Shown: one piece after another, positions 14,889-21,879 of the stretch
Numbering within the stretch: the stretch's first letter is position 1
Layout: every line of letters starts with the position of its first letter
Source of the DNA: Desulfobulbaceae bacterium
GTDB lineage: Bacteria > Desulfobacterota > Desulfobulbia > Desulfobulbales > Desulfocapsaceae
Direction: 5' to 3'
Assembly: GCA_011390165.1 (NCBI GenBank)
Contig: JAABSV010000042.1
Coordinates: 1 to 33,984, forward strand
DNA length: 33,984 nt
The notes under the pieces: generated by a model
The model's database searches: none
The model's input: only the letters and a program-made list of their open reading frames with translations
Told to the model about the DNA's origin: nothing
Translations under genes and position numbers: made by a program

Positions 14889-16175
14889 TCAATTCGAGCC
14901 GGCCGCCACGAAGAGGGATTCGCCATCGTCGATCATTTTGCCGGGGTAGTCGCCGGCCTTGATCTTGCTGTTGATCACACAGTTTCGGCCGATCTTCTGG
15001 CCGGGGGGAACCACCGCCCCCTTGCCAACCAGACTGATGCCGGTGTAGAGGTGGTCCGGTTTGCTCCGGTTGGCGATGGTGTAGTTCTCGCCGCAACCGA
15101 CAACCGCCCCTCTTCCCACCTCCACCCGCTTGTCGAGGATGGCCAGGTCGACCGTCGCGCCGGCGTGGATTACCGAGTCGGCAAAGATGATCGAGTCCTT
15201 GATCACCGCCCCCTCTTCCACCACCACCCCGGGGGCGAGGATGGAGTTGAACACCCTTCCGTGGACGATACAGCCGGCGGAAACCATGCAGCTGTGCAGG
15301 GAGCAGCCGGTGCCGAAGCGGGCCGGGGCCCGGTCGGCGAAGCGGCCCTCAGTCTCGATATTGGTTCTGATCTGCCACTTCTGCGGTGAGATGCCGCTCT
15401 CCTTGCGGAGCACATCCATATTGGCCTCCCAATAGGCCTGGATGGTGCCGACATCCCGCCAGTAGCCGTAGAAGGGGTAGGCGAAGACGTTGTCGTCGGC
15501 GATGGCCCTTGGCAGGATATGCATGCCGAAATCGATTTCCACCCGGTCGCGGGTGAGCGTGTCGACCAGGTAGCGGTAGTCAAAGACATAGATGCCCATG
15601 GAGGCGAGGTTGGTGCGCGGCTCCTTCGGTTTCTCCTCCCACTCGACGATCCGGTCGCTCTTGTCGACGATCCCCGCCCCGAACTGGTGGATCTGGCTTT
15701 TCGGCACCACCATCATGCCGACGGTGACATCGGCCTTCTTCGAGCGGTGGTAGGCGATCATGGCGTCGAAATCCATGTGGTAGATGTGGTCGCCGGAGAG
15801 AATCACCACCTCCTCGGCGGGGTTCGACTCGAGAAAATCGAGATTGCGGCGCACCGCATCAGCAGTCCCCTGGTACCAGTCCGACTCCTTTTCGCCGGTG
15901 CGGGGGGGGAGAATCTTTACCCCCCGGCTCCGCCCGGTAAAATCCCAGGCCTCGCCACCACCGAGGTGGCTCATCAGCGACAGGGGCTTGTACTGGGTGA
16001 GCACTCCCACCTTTTTCAGCCCCGAGTTCATCACGTTGCTGAGACTGAAGTCGATGATCCGGTAGATGCCGGCAAAGGGGACCGCCGGCTTGGCCCGTTG
16101 CTGCACGAGGATGTTCAACCGGCTGCCAACCCCGCCGGCCAGGATCAGGACCAGTGCTTCTTTGGCTCGTTTCAT
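14889..16175 (-). CDS. glgC: Glucose-1-phosphate adenylyltransferase
   Basis: This 428-residue enzyme makes ADP-glucose from glucose-1-phosphate and ATP, the committed step of bacterial glycogen synthesis. The N-terminal nucleotidyltransferase domain shows L-A-G-G-V-G-S-R-L, a lysine in R-A-K-P-A-V-P-F-A-G, Y-R-I-I-D-F-S-L-S-N, the W-Y-Q-G-T-A-D-A-V motif near residue 100, and L-S-G-D-H-I-Y-H-M-D. The last ~130 residues are a left-handed beta-helix with hexapeptide repeats (for example I-L-A-P-G-V-V-V-E-E-G-A-V-I). Length is normal for the family. The ATG at 16175 overlaps the stop of the upstream paralogue by four bases (ATGA), so the two are almost surely co-translated. The second residue block reads G-V-G-S-R-L-N-I-L rather than the usual R-L-x-x-L-T, a mild variation. 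Confidence 0.93.
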   Translation of the reverse strand: MKRAKEALVLILAGGVGSRLNILVQQRAKPAVPFAGIYRIIDFSLSNVMNSGLKKVGVLTQYKPLSLMSHLGGGEAWDFTGRSRGVKILPPRTGEKESDWYQGTADAVRRNLDFLESNPAEEVVILSGDHIYHMDFDAMIAYHRSKKADVTVGMMVVPKSQIHQFGAGIVDKSDRIVEWEEKPKEPRTNLASMGIYVFDYRYLVDTLTRDRVEIDFGMHILPRAIADDNVFAYPFYGYWRDVGTIQAYWEANMDVLRKESGISPQKWQIRTNIETEGRFADRAPARFGTGCSLHSCMVSAGCIVHGRVFNSILAPGVVVEEGAVIKDSIIFADSVIHAGATVDLAILDKRVEVGRGAVVGCGENYTIANRSKPDHLYTGISLVGKGAVVPPGQKIGRNCVINSKIKAGDYPGKMIDDGESLFVAAGSN

Positions 16176-17428
16176 CGCAGCACCTCCCCGGCGGCAACGC
16201 GGGCAGGCCAGGTTTCGGCCGCCACCTGCGGGTAGATCGTCGCCCCCTCGCCCACCACTGTCCGCGCCGGAATGAAGTTGTTCCAGCCAATCAGGGTGAC
16301 GGCAGTTTCCGGGCCGCAGCCCCCCTCCGGGCCGAGCCGGACATGCTCGCCGAAGGTGTTGTTGACGTCGGAGACCACCTTCTGCAGACGGCAGTTTTCC
16401 CCGACCACGTTGCTAAAAAAGAGAATCGAATTCTCCACCACCGCCCCTTTTTTCACCGTTACCCCGGGGAAGAGGATGGAATTGCGAACCGTGCCGCCGA
16501 TCTTGCAGCCATTGTAGACCAGGCTGTTATGGATCACCGCCTCTTCGCCCATCAGGACCGGCTGGTTGTCACGGATATGGCGGTGCTCCAGGTTGGTGCG
16601 GAACAGCCACTTCTCCAGATCGATGGTGGGGGTGTCACCCAGCATATCCATATTGGACTGCCAGTACTCGTTGATGGTCCGGGTATAGCCCCAGTAGCCG
16701 CTGAACTTGTAGCCGTATACCCGGTAGTTCTCGGCGAGTAGCCAGGGGATGATATCCTTGCCGAAATGGTAGGAGGCGCCGGCGTGGTTATGGGCCAGGG
16801 CCCGGTAGAGCACCTTCGGTTTGAAACAGAGGACGGTCATCGAGGCCCAGTCTGTTTGCGGCGCGGCCGGCTTCTCCCAATAGGCGGTGACCCGGCCGCC
16901 CAGCTGGGCATCCTCTTCGTCAAGGCTGGCCACCCCGAAGCGGTGCGCCTCGGCCAGCGGCACCCGGGTAAAGGCCACGGTCAGATCGGCATCCTTGGCG
17001 GTGTGGTAGGCGATCAACTCCTGGTAGTCCATCTTGTAGATGTGGTCACCGGAGAGAATGAGGATTTCCTCCGGGTCGTGGTAATGGATATAGTCGAGAT
17101 TTTTATAGACCGCGTCGGCCGGTCCCTGATACCAGTCGGCGTCTTCGGTGCCAAGGAAGGGGGGGAGAATCGATACATGGCGGTAGCGGCCGGTCATATC
17201 CCAGGCGGCACCGGTGCCGATATGGTTGATCAGTGAGTAGCTGCGGTACTGGCTGAGCAGGGCGATCTGCTCTATCCCCGAGTTCATCAGGTTACTGAGG
17301 GAAAAGTCGATGACCCGGCCGACCCCGCCGAAGGGAACCGCCGACTTGGGCCGGTAGTAGGTGAGCACATCGAGTTCATCGACCCGGCCACCAGCCAGGA
17401 TCATTGCCAGGGTGGAGGGTTTCAGCAT
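16172..17428 (-). CDS. GlgC-family sugar nucleotidyltransferase paralogue with altered nucleotide loop
   Basis: About 418 residues from the ATG at 17428, chosen because M-L-K-P-S-T-L-A-M-I-L-A-G-G aligns with GlgC starts; the frame is open 38 codons upstream and the ribosome site is weak. It shares P-K-S-A-V-P-F-G-G, R-V-I-D-F-S-L-S-N, W-Y-Q-G-P-A-D-A-V, L-S-G-D-H-I-Y-K-M-D and the C-terminal beta-helix with its neighbour. The nucleotide loop differs: A-G-G-R-V-D-E-L instead of the usual G-G-x-G-x-R-L, so the second glycine and the arginine are missing. It overlaps the next glgC gene by ATGA. It may be a regulatory or non-catalytic partner, as GlgD is to GlgC in Firmicutes, or have a different nucleotide preference. 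That is inference. Confidence 0.82.
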   Translation of the reverse strand: MLKPSTLAMILAGGRVDELDVLTYYRPKSAVPFGGVGRVIDFSLSNLMNSGIEQIALLSQYRSYSLINHIGTGAAWDMTGRYRHVSILPPFLGTEDADWYQGPADAVYKNLDYIHYHDPEEILILSGDHIYKMDYQELIAYHTAKDADLTVAFTRVPLAEAHRFGVASLDEEDAQLGGRVTAYWEKPAAPQTDWASMTVLCFKPKVLYRALAHNHAGASYHFGKDIIPWLLAENYRVYGYKFSGYWGYTRTINEYWQSNMDMLGDTPTIDLEKWLFRTNLEHRHIRDNQPVLMGEEAVIHNSLVYNGCKIGGTVRNSILFPGVTVKKGAVVENSILFFSNVVGENCRLQKVVSDVNNTFGEHVRLGPEGGCGPETAVTLIGWNNFIPARTVVGEGATIYPQVAAETWPARVAAGEVLR

Positions 17429-17571
17429 AGGAGCACCGTGGGAAGAGGCTGTCGAAGAGGCTGCCGGTGCAGTGGGACGCCGACCGGCTACCGGCAGGCT
17501 GCCTGTTGCATCCATGGTACGGGAAAACCGCCCCGGACGCAAGCCCGACCGGGTGGTGAGTCGGGAAAAAC

Positions 17572-18591
17572 TTATATATGCCGCATAATAAACTGCTTCA
17601 AGGTATCAGCGGTGAACTCCTTATCACCAAGATTGAGGTTCTTGATGGGGATCTCCGCCCGTGCCGCCCCCTTGTGGCCACCGGCGGAACCGATCACCCC
17701 GAAGATCTTCTCGGCCAGTTTGCCGGCACTCTTTCGGTAGCCGTCGCAGCGGAAGATCACCACCAGTTTCTCACCGTGCACCCCGGAGACGAAGACCCAG
17801 TCGATATCAGCGACATGGTTGAGAAAATCGGCAACAATGACAAGCACATCCGGGCTCCTCACCCGACCGAGGTGGGTGTAATAGCGCCCTTTGGAAAACT
17901 TCAAGGCGGCCAGGGCGATACTGAAGTACTTCAGTTCGGAGCGGCGCAGATCGGTCAGTTCGAACTTGCGCACCAGATCGCGGTTGGCAATGTTGAAGAG
18001 GTAGCGGAAAGAGATGCCGTCGGCCAGCACCGATTTCTGTTCGAAATCCTGGGTATCGACCTTGATCCCATAAAAGAGGGCGGTGGCCAAGGCCACCGAA
18101 GGGGTCATCCCACCGGCCCGCAGGTATTCCACCAGCATCGACGAGGTGGCCCCGTATTCCGGGCGGATATCGAGATACTGGGCATCGGTGTTGCCGCTGA
18201 TCGGGTGGTGATCAATGATCGCGTCAATCTTGATCTTTTCGAAACAGGGGAGATGATCGGGCTGTGAGTCGACCATCACTTTCTTGTTATAGGCCTCAAG
18301 CTTGATGTCTTTGAGCCGCTTGATGGGAATTTTCAGCCGCTCGACCATCGCCTGGTTACTCAACCGGCGGATCTCGTTGGGATGAGCGATACTGACGCTT
18401 TTTACCCGGTAGCGGAGCAGGCGCTTCACCGCCATGGCCGAGGCCAGGGCATCCGGGTCGGCGTTGATGATCACCAGCACCTCATCTTCTTTGTGGAACA
18501 CGGCTAAGAGGGCCTGCAGACGATCCTTGGCCGTCCCCTTGCAACTCTGCAGACTGGGTGGAGGAGCAGCTTTCTTTCGTTTTGGAGCCAT
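17572..18591 (-). CDS. DHH/DHHA1-family phosphoesterase
   Basis: About 339 residues from the ATG at 18591. The DHH domain shows V-I-I-N-A-D-P-D-A-L-A-S-A-M near residue 42, M-V-D-S-Q-P-D near 105, and I-I-D-H-H-P, the signature aspartate-histidine-histidine. The C-terminal DHHA1 domain ends with G-S-A-G-G-H-K-G-A-A-R-A, the substrate-binding glycine-histidine motif. Family members with this layout (NrnA, RecJ-like or c-di-nucleotide phosphodiesterases) are manganese-dependent and cleave short nucleotides or PAP; the substrate cannot be told from sequence here. The start is uncertain: the frame is open to an ATG at 18735 with GGAGG 11 bases before it, which would add 48 mostly basic residues. 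It precedes the GlgC pair by 143 bases on the same strand. Confidence 0.83.
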   Translation of the reverse strand: MAPKRKKAAPPPSLQSCKGTAKDRLQALLAVFHKEDEVLVIINADPDALASAMAVKRLLRYRVKSVSIAHPNEIRRLSNQAMVERLKIPIKRLKDIKLEAYNKKVMVDSQPDHLPCFEKIKIDAIIDHHPISGNTDAQYLDIRPEYGATSSMLVEYLRAGGMTPSVALATALFYGIKVDTQDFEQKSVLADGISFRYLFNIANRDLVRKFELTDLRRSELKYFSIALAALKFSKGRYYTHLGRVRSPDVLVIVADFLNHVADIDWVFVSGVHGEKLVVIFRCDGYRKSAGKLAEKIFGVIGSAGGHKGAARAEIPIKNLNLGDKEFTADTLKQFIMRHI

Positions 18592-19008
18592 GGGATTAGC
18601 GTGGGAATAGCGTTGAATTCGCGTTCGTTTGGCGTTGGGTGAGCGTACCTTTCGCTCTACCCGGCTGTGGATGCACCTGGATAAGAGGATACCGGCGAGG
18701 GTACCGGCCAGGACCGGGTACCGACCGAGCGACATTGTCTGACGTGCCTCCCCGGCCTTACCCCGGAGGGACCGACTATACCACAGGGGGAAGATTCAAT
18801 GCAAGGGGGGCAAAATCGGCCCCGCCGGGGCACGGTACAGTTGACGTCGCCGGGTGATAATGGTACCAACAGCGGAGAGCCCTGCCGGGCCGGTCTACAA
18901 AAAAGTACGGGGCAGGAGCGGAGAGAAACGGGGCAGGCAGGGGCTGCCGCCAAATAGAGCACCGATCACCGAAACCAACGCCGAAACCAGCGGCGACGAA
19001 CAGCAGCC
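18592..19008. other. Divergent intergenic region between the DHH gene and crcB
   Basis: The gap is 417 bases if the DHH gene starts at 18591, or 273 if it starts at 18735. It should hold divergent promoters. A TTGACG lies at about 18840-18845 on the plus strand, but no good -10 hexamer is found at the proper distance. I looked for a fluoride riboswitch in front of crcB and did not recognise its conserved core. No other gene is apparent. Confidence 0.4.
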
Positions 19009-19404
19009 ATGAAGCAACTCATCGCCATTGCCTTCATCGGCTTAGGAGGCGGTCTCGGTTCCGTTGCCCGATATGGGCTGGCAGTGGCGGCGACACGGTA
19101 TACCCCGGTGGATTTCCCCCTCGGGACACTGGCGGCCAACCTCCTCGGATCACTCTGTATCGGTATTCTCTGGGGCTATTTTGACCGCGTCCATATCAGC
19201 CACGAATTCCGCCTCTTTCTTTTCACCGGCTTTCTTGGCGGCTTCACCACCTTCTCCTCCTTCGCCCGTGAGGCGGTCCAACTGGCCCGGGCCGGAGAAG
19301 GGGGAACCGCCCTGGCCTATGTACTGCTCACCAACTTCCTCGGACTGGCTTTGGTCGTCCTCGGTTTCTTTCTCTGCCAGCGTCTTTCCCGCCCCTGGCT
19401 GTAA
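19009..19404 (+). CDS. crcB: Fluoride ion channel/exporter CrcB (FluC)
   Basis: A 131-residue protein with four membrane helices, the standard length. Visible hallmarks are G-L-G-G-G-L-G-S-V-A-R-Y in helix 1, G-T-L-A-A-N-L-L-G-S with the pore asparagine in helix 2, and G-F-L-G-G-F-T-T-F-S-S-F with the phenylalanines and threonines lining the fluoride path. FluC works as an antiparallel dimer in the inner membrane and lets toxic fluoride leave the cell. The permease gene starts three bases after its stop, so the two are co-transcribed. The ribosome site is weak. Confidence 0.95.
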   Translation: MKQLIAIAFIGLGGGLGSVARYGLAVAATRYTPVDFPLGTLAANLLGSLCIGILWGYFDRVHISHEFRLFLFTGFLGGFTTFSSFAREAVQLARAGEGGTALAYVLLTNFLGLALVVLGFFLCQRLSRPWL

Positions 19405-19407
19405 ACG

Positions 19408-20502
19408 GTGGCTGTCGTGAATCTTCTCAACCGGTACCTGCTCACCCTTTTCGTCAAATATTTCTTCACCGTCAATGCCGGTTTTGTGGCCATCTATCTG
19501 CTGGTCGACTTCTTTGAAAAAATTGACGACTTCAACAATGCCGGCAAGCCGTTCAGCCTGGCCCTGCAGTACTTTCTCTTCACCATCCCCTTCATCGTCG
19601 ACCAACTGGGTCCGGTCTTCATCCTGCTGGCCGGGGTGATCAGCCTCGGCATCCTCAACCACAGCAACGAACTGACCGCCCTCAAGGCGGGCGGAATACC
19701 CCTGCGCCTGATCACCCGCCCCTTCCTCGCCGCCGCCCTCGCCTTCACCCTCCTCTTCATCGCCGCCGCCGAACTGCTTCTCCCCTACTCGGTGGGCAAG
19801 ACCAACAACATCTGGTTCGAGCAGCTGAAGGGCAAAGTGCCGCTGGGGATCATGCGCAACAACCGCTACTACTACAGAGGTGGCGACGGCTTCTACTCCT
19901 TCAGCTGGCCGGACCCGAAGGAACACAGGTTCCAAAACTTTTCCTACTCCCGATGGGATGACAACTACAACATCCACTCGCTGGTCATCGCCGAGTTTGC
20001 CGGCTGGAACGAGGCAGAGGAAAACTGGTGGCTGACTAACGGCCAGATTCAGGAGCGGCGGGATGAGGAGTACCAGATCAGCAACTTCAGCGAACGGACA
20101 ATGTACCTCCCCGAGCGCCCGGAAGACTTCCTCATTCCGGCCAACAGGGAGGCGGAGCTCTCTTTGAGCGAACTGTTCCAGGAGTACGAAAAGAGCGAGG
20201 TGGAACACGAAAGGCGTACCATGCTGACCACCTTCCTCGGTCGGATCTCCTACGCCTTTCTCGGCCTGCCCCTGCTGCTGCTCGGCATGCCGATCCTCCT
20301 CTACTCCTACCGGAAATGGGGTCGGGATCTATCGGTGGCCATCCCGGCCAGCTGTGGGCTGGCCTTTCTGGCCTGGGGACTATGGGGGGCGCTGCAGTCG
20401 CTGGCGATTGCCGGCTACATCCACCCCCTCTCCGCCGCTCTCAGCATCCATCTGCTCTTTGCCGCAACCGGCTTTCTCCTGTTGCGCAGCAGTGACCGCT
20501 GA
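19408..20502 (+). CDS. LptF/LptG-family LPS export permease
   Basis: This 364-residue protein starts at a GTG at 19408, three bases after the crcB stop; a second GTG lies at 19417. It has the YjgP/YjgQ layout: helices 1-3 in the first ~125 residues (N-R-Y-L-L-T-L-F-V-K-Y-F, then G-V-I-S-L-G-I-L-N-H-S-N-E-L-T-A-L-K-A-G-G, the coupling-helix region), a periplasmic beta-jellyroll of about 145 residues, and three C-terminal helices. LptF and LptG form the membrane part of the LptB2FG transporter that extracts lipopolysaccharide. The E-L-T-A-L-K-A-G-G region and length look LptG-like, but I cannot separate F from G safely. The usual partner permease is not next to it in this window. Confidence 0.88.
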   Translation: MAVVNLLNRYLLTLFVKYFFTVNAGFVAIYLLVDFFEKIDDFNNAGKPFSLALQYFLFTIPFIVDQLGPVFILLAGVISLGILNHSNELTALKAGGIPLRLITRPFLAAALAFTLLFIAAAELLLPYSVGKTNNIWFEQLKGKVPLGIMRNNRYYYRGGDGFYSFSWPDPKEHRFQNFSYSRWDDNYNIHSLVIAEFAGWNEAEENWWLTNGQIQERRDEEYQISNFSERTMYLPERPEDFLIPANREAELSLSELFQEYEKSEVEHERRTMLTTFLGRISYAFLGLPLLLLGMPILLYSYRKWGRDLSVAIPASCGLAFLAWGLWGALQSLAIAGYIHPLSAALSIHLLFAATGFLLLRSSDR

Positions 20503-20561
20503 GAGCGGCTGCGAGCGGGGGGAGGATGGCGTCTCACCCCGCAGTCTGCCGGGGGGCCGCC

Positions 20562-21254
20562 TTAGCGCCCTTCGATCCCCAGCAGTTCGACATCGAAGAG
20601 GAGCACCGAATTCGGCTCGATCACCGGCGCGGCACCGTTCTCGCCATAGGCCAGCTCGGATGGAATCACCAGGCGCATCTTGCCACCGACCGACATGAGC
20701 TGCAGCGCCTCACTCCAGCCGGGAATCACCTGATCGACCTGGAACTGCGCCGGTTTGCCGTGCTTGGCGGTGCTGTCGAACTCGGTACCGTTGATCAGGG
20801 TACCGGTATAGCTGACGGTGACCGTGTCGGTGGGGCCGGCCGGCTCTCCCTCCCCCTTGGCGACCACGGTGTACTGCAGGCCGCTGTCGGTGACCACCAC
20901 CCCTTCCTTCTTGCTGTTCTCGGCGAGATAGGCATCCCCGGCAGCCTTGTTCTCCACCTTCATCTCGGCCAATTGCTGCATCTGTTTGGCCTGCATCTTC
21001 ATGGCAAACTCCTGCTTGACGGCCTGCATCTCCTCGGTGGAGAGAACCGATTTGCCGCCGTTGAAGGCGTCCTGGATACCGATGATCAGGTACTCCTTCT
21101 GGATATCGCCACCGGCCCCCTTAAAATAACTGCCCACTTCAAACCCCATGCTGTAACTGAGTTTCTCTTCAAATGCGGAGGGGGGCGCGGCCAAACCGGC
21201 CACCGGAAGGGCCAGCAGCGCTGCCACTGTCGCTGCGACATAGAACTGTTTCAT
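20562..21254 (-). CDS. FKBP-type peptidyl-prolyl isomerase (FkpA/Mip-like), periplasmic
   Basis: A 230-residue protein starting at the ATG at 21254, which follows AGGAG at a good distance; the frame is open upstream but without signal-peptide character. Residues 1-22 are a signal peptide ending A-G-L-A-A. Residues about 25-120 are the helical dimerisation domain of FkpA/Mip proteins (K-L-S-Y-S-M-G-F-E-V-G near its start, then a Met/Gln/Lys-rich long helix). Residues about 130-230 form the FKBP domain: V-S-Y-T-G-T-L, G-T-E-F-D-S-T, V-I-P-G-W-S-E-A-L and L-A-Y-G-E contain the active-site aromatic and acidic residues. It helps fold periplasmic and outer-membrane proteins. It is the last gene of the long minus-strand run, 79 bases after the Smr gene. 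Confidence 0.93.
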   Translation of the reverse strand: MKQFYVAATVAALLALPVAGLAAPPSAFEEKLSYSMGFEVGSYFKGAGGDIQKEYLIIGIQDAFNGGKSVLSTEEMQAVKQEFAMKMQAKQMQQLAEMKVENKAAGDAYLAENSKKEGVVVTDSGLQYTVVAKGEGEPAGPTDTVTVSYTGTLINGTEFDSTAKHGKPAQFQVDQVIPGWSEALQLMSVGGKMRLVIPSELAYGENGAAPVIEPNSVLLFDVELLGIEGR

Positions 21255-21333
21255 TACCTGCTCCTGTAAAAAATTTATCTGGATATCCGAGCCGGGACGG
21301 CAGCCAATGCCGCCAGGGCCGGACATATCGCCA

Positions 21334-21846
21334 TCAGCACAACGATGGCAGTAACAGCCCGGCCGCGCGGCTCAGCGCGACGAGGCAGAACAGCCAGGAC
21401 GACAGCAGGACCAGAGTGACCCCGCGATTGCCCCGGTTGAGATTATGGTCCCGGGCCAGGGAGGGATAACGCTGCAGCAGTGCCTTCACCTGGCCGGAAC
21501 GGCGATCAAATTCCTCGCCGGCAATCACCTCCCGAACCACCCCTTTGTCGCGCAGGAAGGCCAGGGCCTTCCGACATTCGTCGCGGATTACCCCTCCTTT
21601 GCCCGAAGAACCGTAGCCATGGATCAGGGTAAGGAAGGTAACCCCCTGGCGGGCCGAATCGGCTATGGCCTCGGTCATCCGGGCCAGAGCCACCGAGGCC
21701 ACCGGCAGACCGGCTTTCAGGTTGACGGTCCGCTGTTTGAAGGGGCGCCCGCCGCCCACTTCCTGGCCAGAGTGGGCATGGCAGCAGAAAGGACAGGGGC
21801 CGGGTTCGCCCTCCCACTCGTTGCCACAGACCTCGCAGACCGGCAT
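21334..21846 (-). CDS. Smr-domain protein with N-terminal zinc ribbon and C-terminal membrane anchor
   Basis: The product is 170 residues from the ATG at 21846; GGAGG lies about 11 bases upstream, and GTG codons just before it are alternatives. Residues 4-22 hold C-E-V-C and C-P-F-C-C, a likely zinc ribbon. Residues about 38-118 resemble the Smr/MutS2 C-terminal nuclease-like domain: T-L-I-H-G-Y-G-S-S-G-K-G-G-V-I-R is the H-G-x-G-x-x-G loop, although the usual leading L-D-x-H-G block is replaced by V-N-L-K-A-G. A hydrophobic helix (G-V-T-L-V-L-L-S-S-W-L-F-C-L-V-A-L) at about 142-160 would anchor it in the membrane. Smr domains act on DNA or RNA; the role here is unknown. It follows the Rel gene by 33 bases. 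Confidence 0.75.
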   Translation of the reverse strand: MPVCEVCGNEWEGEPGPCPFCCHAHSGQEVGGGRPFKQRTVNLKAGLPVASVALARMTEAIADSARQGVTFLTLIHGYGSSGKGGVIRDECRKALAFLRDKGVVREVIAGEEFDRRSGQVKALLQRYPSLARDHNLNRGNRGVTLVLLSSWLFCLVALSRAAGLLLPSLC

Positions 21847-21879
21847 GGTTGCCACCACCTCCGAAAAAGCGCCGTCACC

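Noticed and set aside
18736..19008. Fluoride riboswitch in front of crcB
   Set aside because: I looked for the conserved pseudoknot core upstream of the start codon and could not see it; crcB often lacks one.
20515..20542. GCGGGG/CCCCGC stem between the convergent permease and FKBP genes as a bidirectional terminator
   Set aside because: The stem is only six pairs with a 16-base loop and has no U-run on either side; in DNA this GC-rich it may be chance.
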